From Engraulis encrasicolus (lineage: Eukaryota; Chordata; Actinopteri; Clupeiformes; Engraulidae), in assembly GCF_034702125.1 (NCBI RefSeq), contig NC_085869.1:51929050-51993049 (forward strand): a stretch of DNA of 64,000 nucleotides, in the 5' to 3' direction. The notes under the pieces are model-generated. The model searched no databases, had not been told where the DNA came from, and saw nothing but the letters and a program-made list of their open reading frames with translations. Positions 61,907 through 64,000 of the stretch are shown here, in pieces. The translations under genes were made by a program, and so were the position numbers. Positions within the stretch are counted from its first letter, which is position 1; every line of letters begins with the position of its first letter.

Positions 61907-62503
61907 TGCGTGCGCGCGCGGGTGTCTCCTATCCTTCTCCTCTCCGTCTCCTTCTCCCTTCATCTTTTCTCCCCTTCACCTGTCTTCTGTGCATTGTCCA
62001 TGGTATTTGGCCCACTGTGTGTGAAGTGATGCTGTGTAGGGGATATGAGGTTTTGCAGTGTTTGGTTGTGTGTTTGTTTGGCTAGTGTATGTTGAAAGTC
62101 TGGTATGTGTGTGACATTAGTGTTGAAGGCATGCTGTGTTTGTGTGAGTTGTAGGCCTATACTGTATGTGAGGTTTGGGTGATGGTGTGTGAGGTAATAG
62201 GCTAGTGTTTGGCTGTCTGTGCAGTATATGGAAATGGAATGAAAAATAATGAAATGCAGGTAATAAAAATATAATTACTAAATAATTATAGAATGGACTG
62301 AATTATATTGAGTATAATATTTATATTGTTTATCTGTGTTGAGGACATAGCCTAGTTTAATAAAATAATTAAAAGCATCATAATTAACACATGGTTTATT
62401 TTGGTGAGAAAAAAATGGCTAGTTGACCTTCCATTTGGCTAGTAAGAAAAAATGTCTACTAGCCAAATTAGCTGGTGGTGGAAAAAGTTAATTTAGAGCC
62501 CTG
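61009..62503. mobile_element. hAT element, 1.5 kb, non-autonomous
   Basis: Ends CAGGGCTCTAAATTAAC and GTTAATTTAGAGCCCTG are perfect inverted repeats. Flanks ACTGTATG and ATTGTATG match at 7 of 8. Both subterminal regions contain ACTAGCCAAATT and its relatives. No transposase frame. It contains a TG microsatellite at 61875-61920. Confidence 0.93.
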
Positions 62504-62557
62504 ATTGTATGCCTGATTATCAGTCCAGCCCTAAATAGTAGGTTACTGTACCTCCAC

Positions 62558-62865
62558 CCATTTAAGCCTGATGCTGCAGCGTATACGCTGCATTGCCTAG
62601 GCGCCTGCAGCGACATAGACGCAGCGTCTCTTGAGATTTGAGGTATTTTTTTCAGTGTATTAAAAATGTGGGTATGTTAGAGCTGAATGAACACTTTGTC
62701 ATGTAAGATGAGGGTCCTAGCTTTTAAATGCAAGTCATTTCATGTTTTTATGTGCTTCAGAGGCTCAGATATTTGGGTTTTTATAGGCTGAGAGCACCTT
62801 TTCCCAAAAAGGGCTTAGGCATTCAACAGGCGTTTTTTTTGCAGGTGCCTTAGGTTAAAATGGGT
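62558..62865. mobile_element. Second copy of the TTAA-type MITE seen at ecrg4
   Basis: It starts CCCATTTAAGCCTGATG and ends GGTTAAAATGGG, with internal TTTTTATAGGCTGAGAGC and AAGGGCTTAGGCATTCA shared with 17227-17522. The flanking TTAA is not preserved here. Confidence 0.7.
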
Positions 62866-63277
62866 GAAAGAATTTCTCCCCTCCAGCTAACTCTCTCGCA
62901 CCTCTCAGTTCAGAGTTTATATTGAAGCTATGATTGCTTTCTTACCTCGAAAAAAAGAAGAAAAAAAGTGAAAAGCGGAGCCCCAAAACTTGTTGACACA
63001 ATTGATGCAGAGATATGGAGGCGCCGATCCCAATTCATATGCAGATGTAAAAAGAAAATAAAGCCGATACGAATAATCAGAAAATTTGGCTGTGGTTAGA
63101 GGTGAATATTCATGAACATTTTGAGAGAAAACATTTGCATAGCAACATATTACACCACATTACGCACTGACCGTTTAACCCTTTTGCTCAGTAGCCTGAT
63201 TATCATCGACTTTCAAATCTTTTCTAGACTTGGTCTGAGCAACAATTAACGTCTGCGCAACAATTAACGTTTCCCAA

Positions 63278-63278
63278 N
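63278..63278. other. Ambiguous base N
   Basis: Single unresolved base, immediately before the hAT-like end at 63281. Confidence 0.99.
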
Positions 63279-63280
63279 TG

Positions 63281-63440
63281 CAGTGTTGGGAGTAACTCGT
63301 TACAAAAGTAACTAATTACTGTAATGCATTACCTTTTTGAGTAACGCAGTAATGTAACTGATTACAGGGGAAAAAATCGGTAATATGTCCTCGTTACAAT
63401 GCAAGTAACTTGCACATTACAACGCATTTTTTTCACCTAA
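63281..63440 (+). repeat. hAT MITE left end (AGTAACTCGTTAC family)
   Basis: CAGTGTTGGGAGTAACTCGT at 63281 followed by repeated GTAACT motifs is the left end of a very common fish hAT MITE. The right end was not identified. Confidence 0.7.
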
Positions 63441-64000
63441 ATTTTGTGTGGGTATTTTGTTTTCTTTATACAAAGTTCGCGGATCACTGTGAGGTCAGCT
63501 ATTGCCTATGATAGCCTACTATTTCTTCACTGAAGAAGGTTAACCCCGACACGTCTGACGGGCAATAAACCACATAAACTTGGAGTGCTGTCCTACGATT
63601 TTAAGAGGTGCCATAGCACCACCAAATTAGTCAGGAAAGGAGGGGATGCATCCCATTCGCACGAGACAGGGACACGGCAGGGTAGGCTATCCGACGGGGG
63701 GGATGAGTACGTTGCACCCCCCTCACTTTTGTTCAACTAAACATCACTAAAATTGAAATAAATCAATTTGAAATAAAATATTATAGGCCTCTTGGCTCAT
63801 TAATGCTTATTATATTTAATTGTAGCTTCAGCTGTACTTATCAAGCCTCAACTCCACTATCGTCCTTGGCATTGTTCAACAACGTTTATGACAAAATCTG
63901 GCGCATGTGGGGGGTTGGGGGGTCGGACATAAAAAAAAAAGAAATTGAAAAAAAAAATGGACGATGACCAAACCTGACAACCAACCGGAACCAAACTTTT
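63441..64000. other. Window end, nothing recognised
   Basis: No gene was recognised; short A- and G-runs near 63930. Confidence 0.5.

Noticed and set aside
61876..62085. 69-codon frame MCVCVCV...
   Set aside because: It starts in a TG repeat and lies wholly within the hAT element at 61009-62503; no family resemblance.

Overview
The window is vertebrate nuclear DNA, almost certainly from a teleost fish. It is AT-rich and intron-dominated, with very dense and long CA/TG, CT/GA and tetranucleotide microsatellites. It also carries many fish-type hAT, Tc1/IS630-like and TTAA-targeting MITEs, tRNA-derived SINEs and LINE 3' ends. The species cannot be named from the sequence alone. Nearly all long open frames are translated microsatellites (CVCV, THTH, SLSL, RERE) and are not genes.

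Only two protein-coding genes can be supported, and they lie tail to tail. On the plus strand the last four coding exons of uxs1 (UDP-glucuronate decarboxylase 1) lie at 10551-15014, followed by a 3' UTR with AATAAA at 16181. Bases 1-10550 are taken as upstream uxs1 intron; earlier exons are probably outside the window. On the minus strand lies a complete four-exon ecrg4 (augurin) coding sequence: 37852-37783, 33286-33230, 30442-30279 and 17672-17523. Splice phases join cleanly into a predicted 146-residue secreted protein. The convergent uxs1/ecrg4 order matches the arrangement known at the human UXS1-ECRG4 locus, which supports both calls. No nck2-like exon or other coding exon was recognised from 37853 to 64000.

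The rest is repeat history. 1-10550 holds an inverted pair of AT-rich elements, one copy broken by a TTAA-flanked MITE, and a textbook hAT MITE with perfect 8-bp duplications. 13-27 kb holds several hAT MITEs, a TTAA element abutting the ecrg4 stop codon, an inverted MITE pair, a 1.9-kb hAT-like element and Tc1 remnants. 27-35 kb (ecrg4 introns) holds two copies of a repeat carrying scattered GACGGTGGTGAC motifs, decayed copies of the ecrg4 exon 3 donor boundary, and long purine and microsatellite tracts. 35-64 kb holds LINE tails, SINEs, a 5.2-kb hAT-like composite with two further hAT elements nested in it, a degenerate IS630-like transposon and a 1.5-kb hAT.

I found no convincing new multi-gene system, CRISPR array or operon. 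The most distinctive observation is the TTAA element whose target duplication spans the last base of the final ecrg4 sense codon and its stop codon, so the stop is preserved while everything downstream is transposon.
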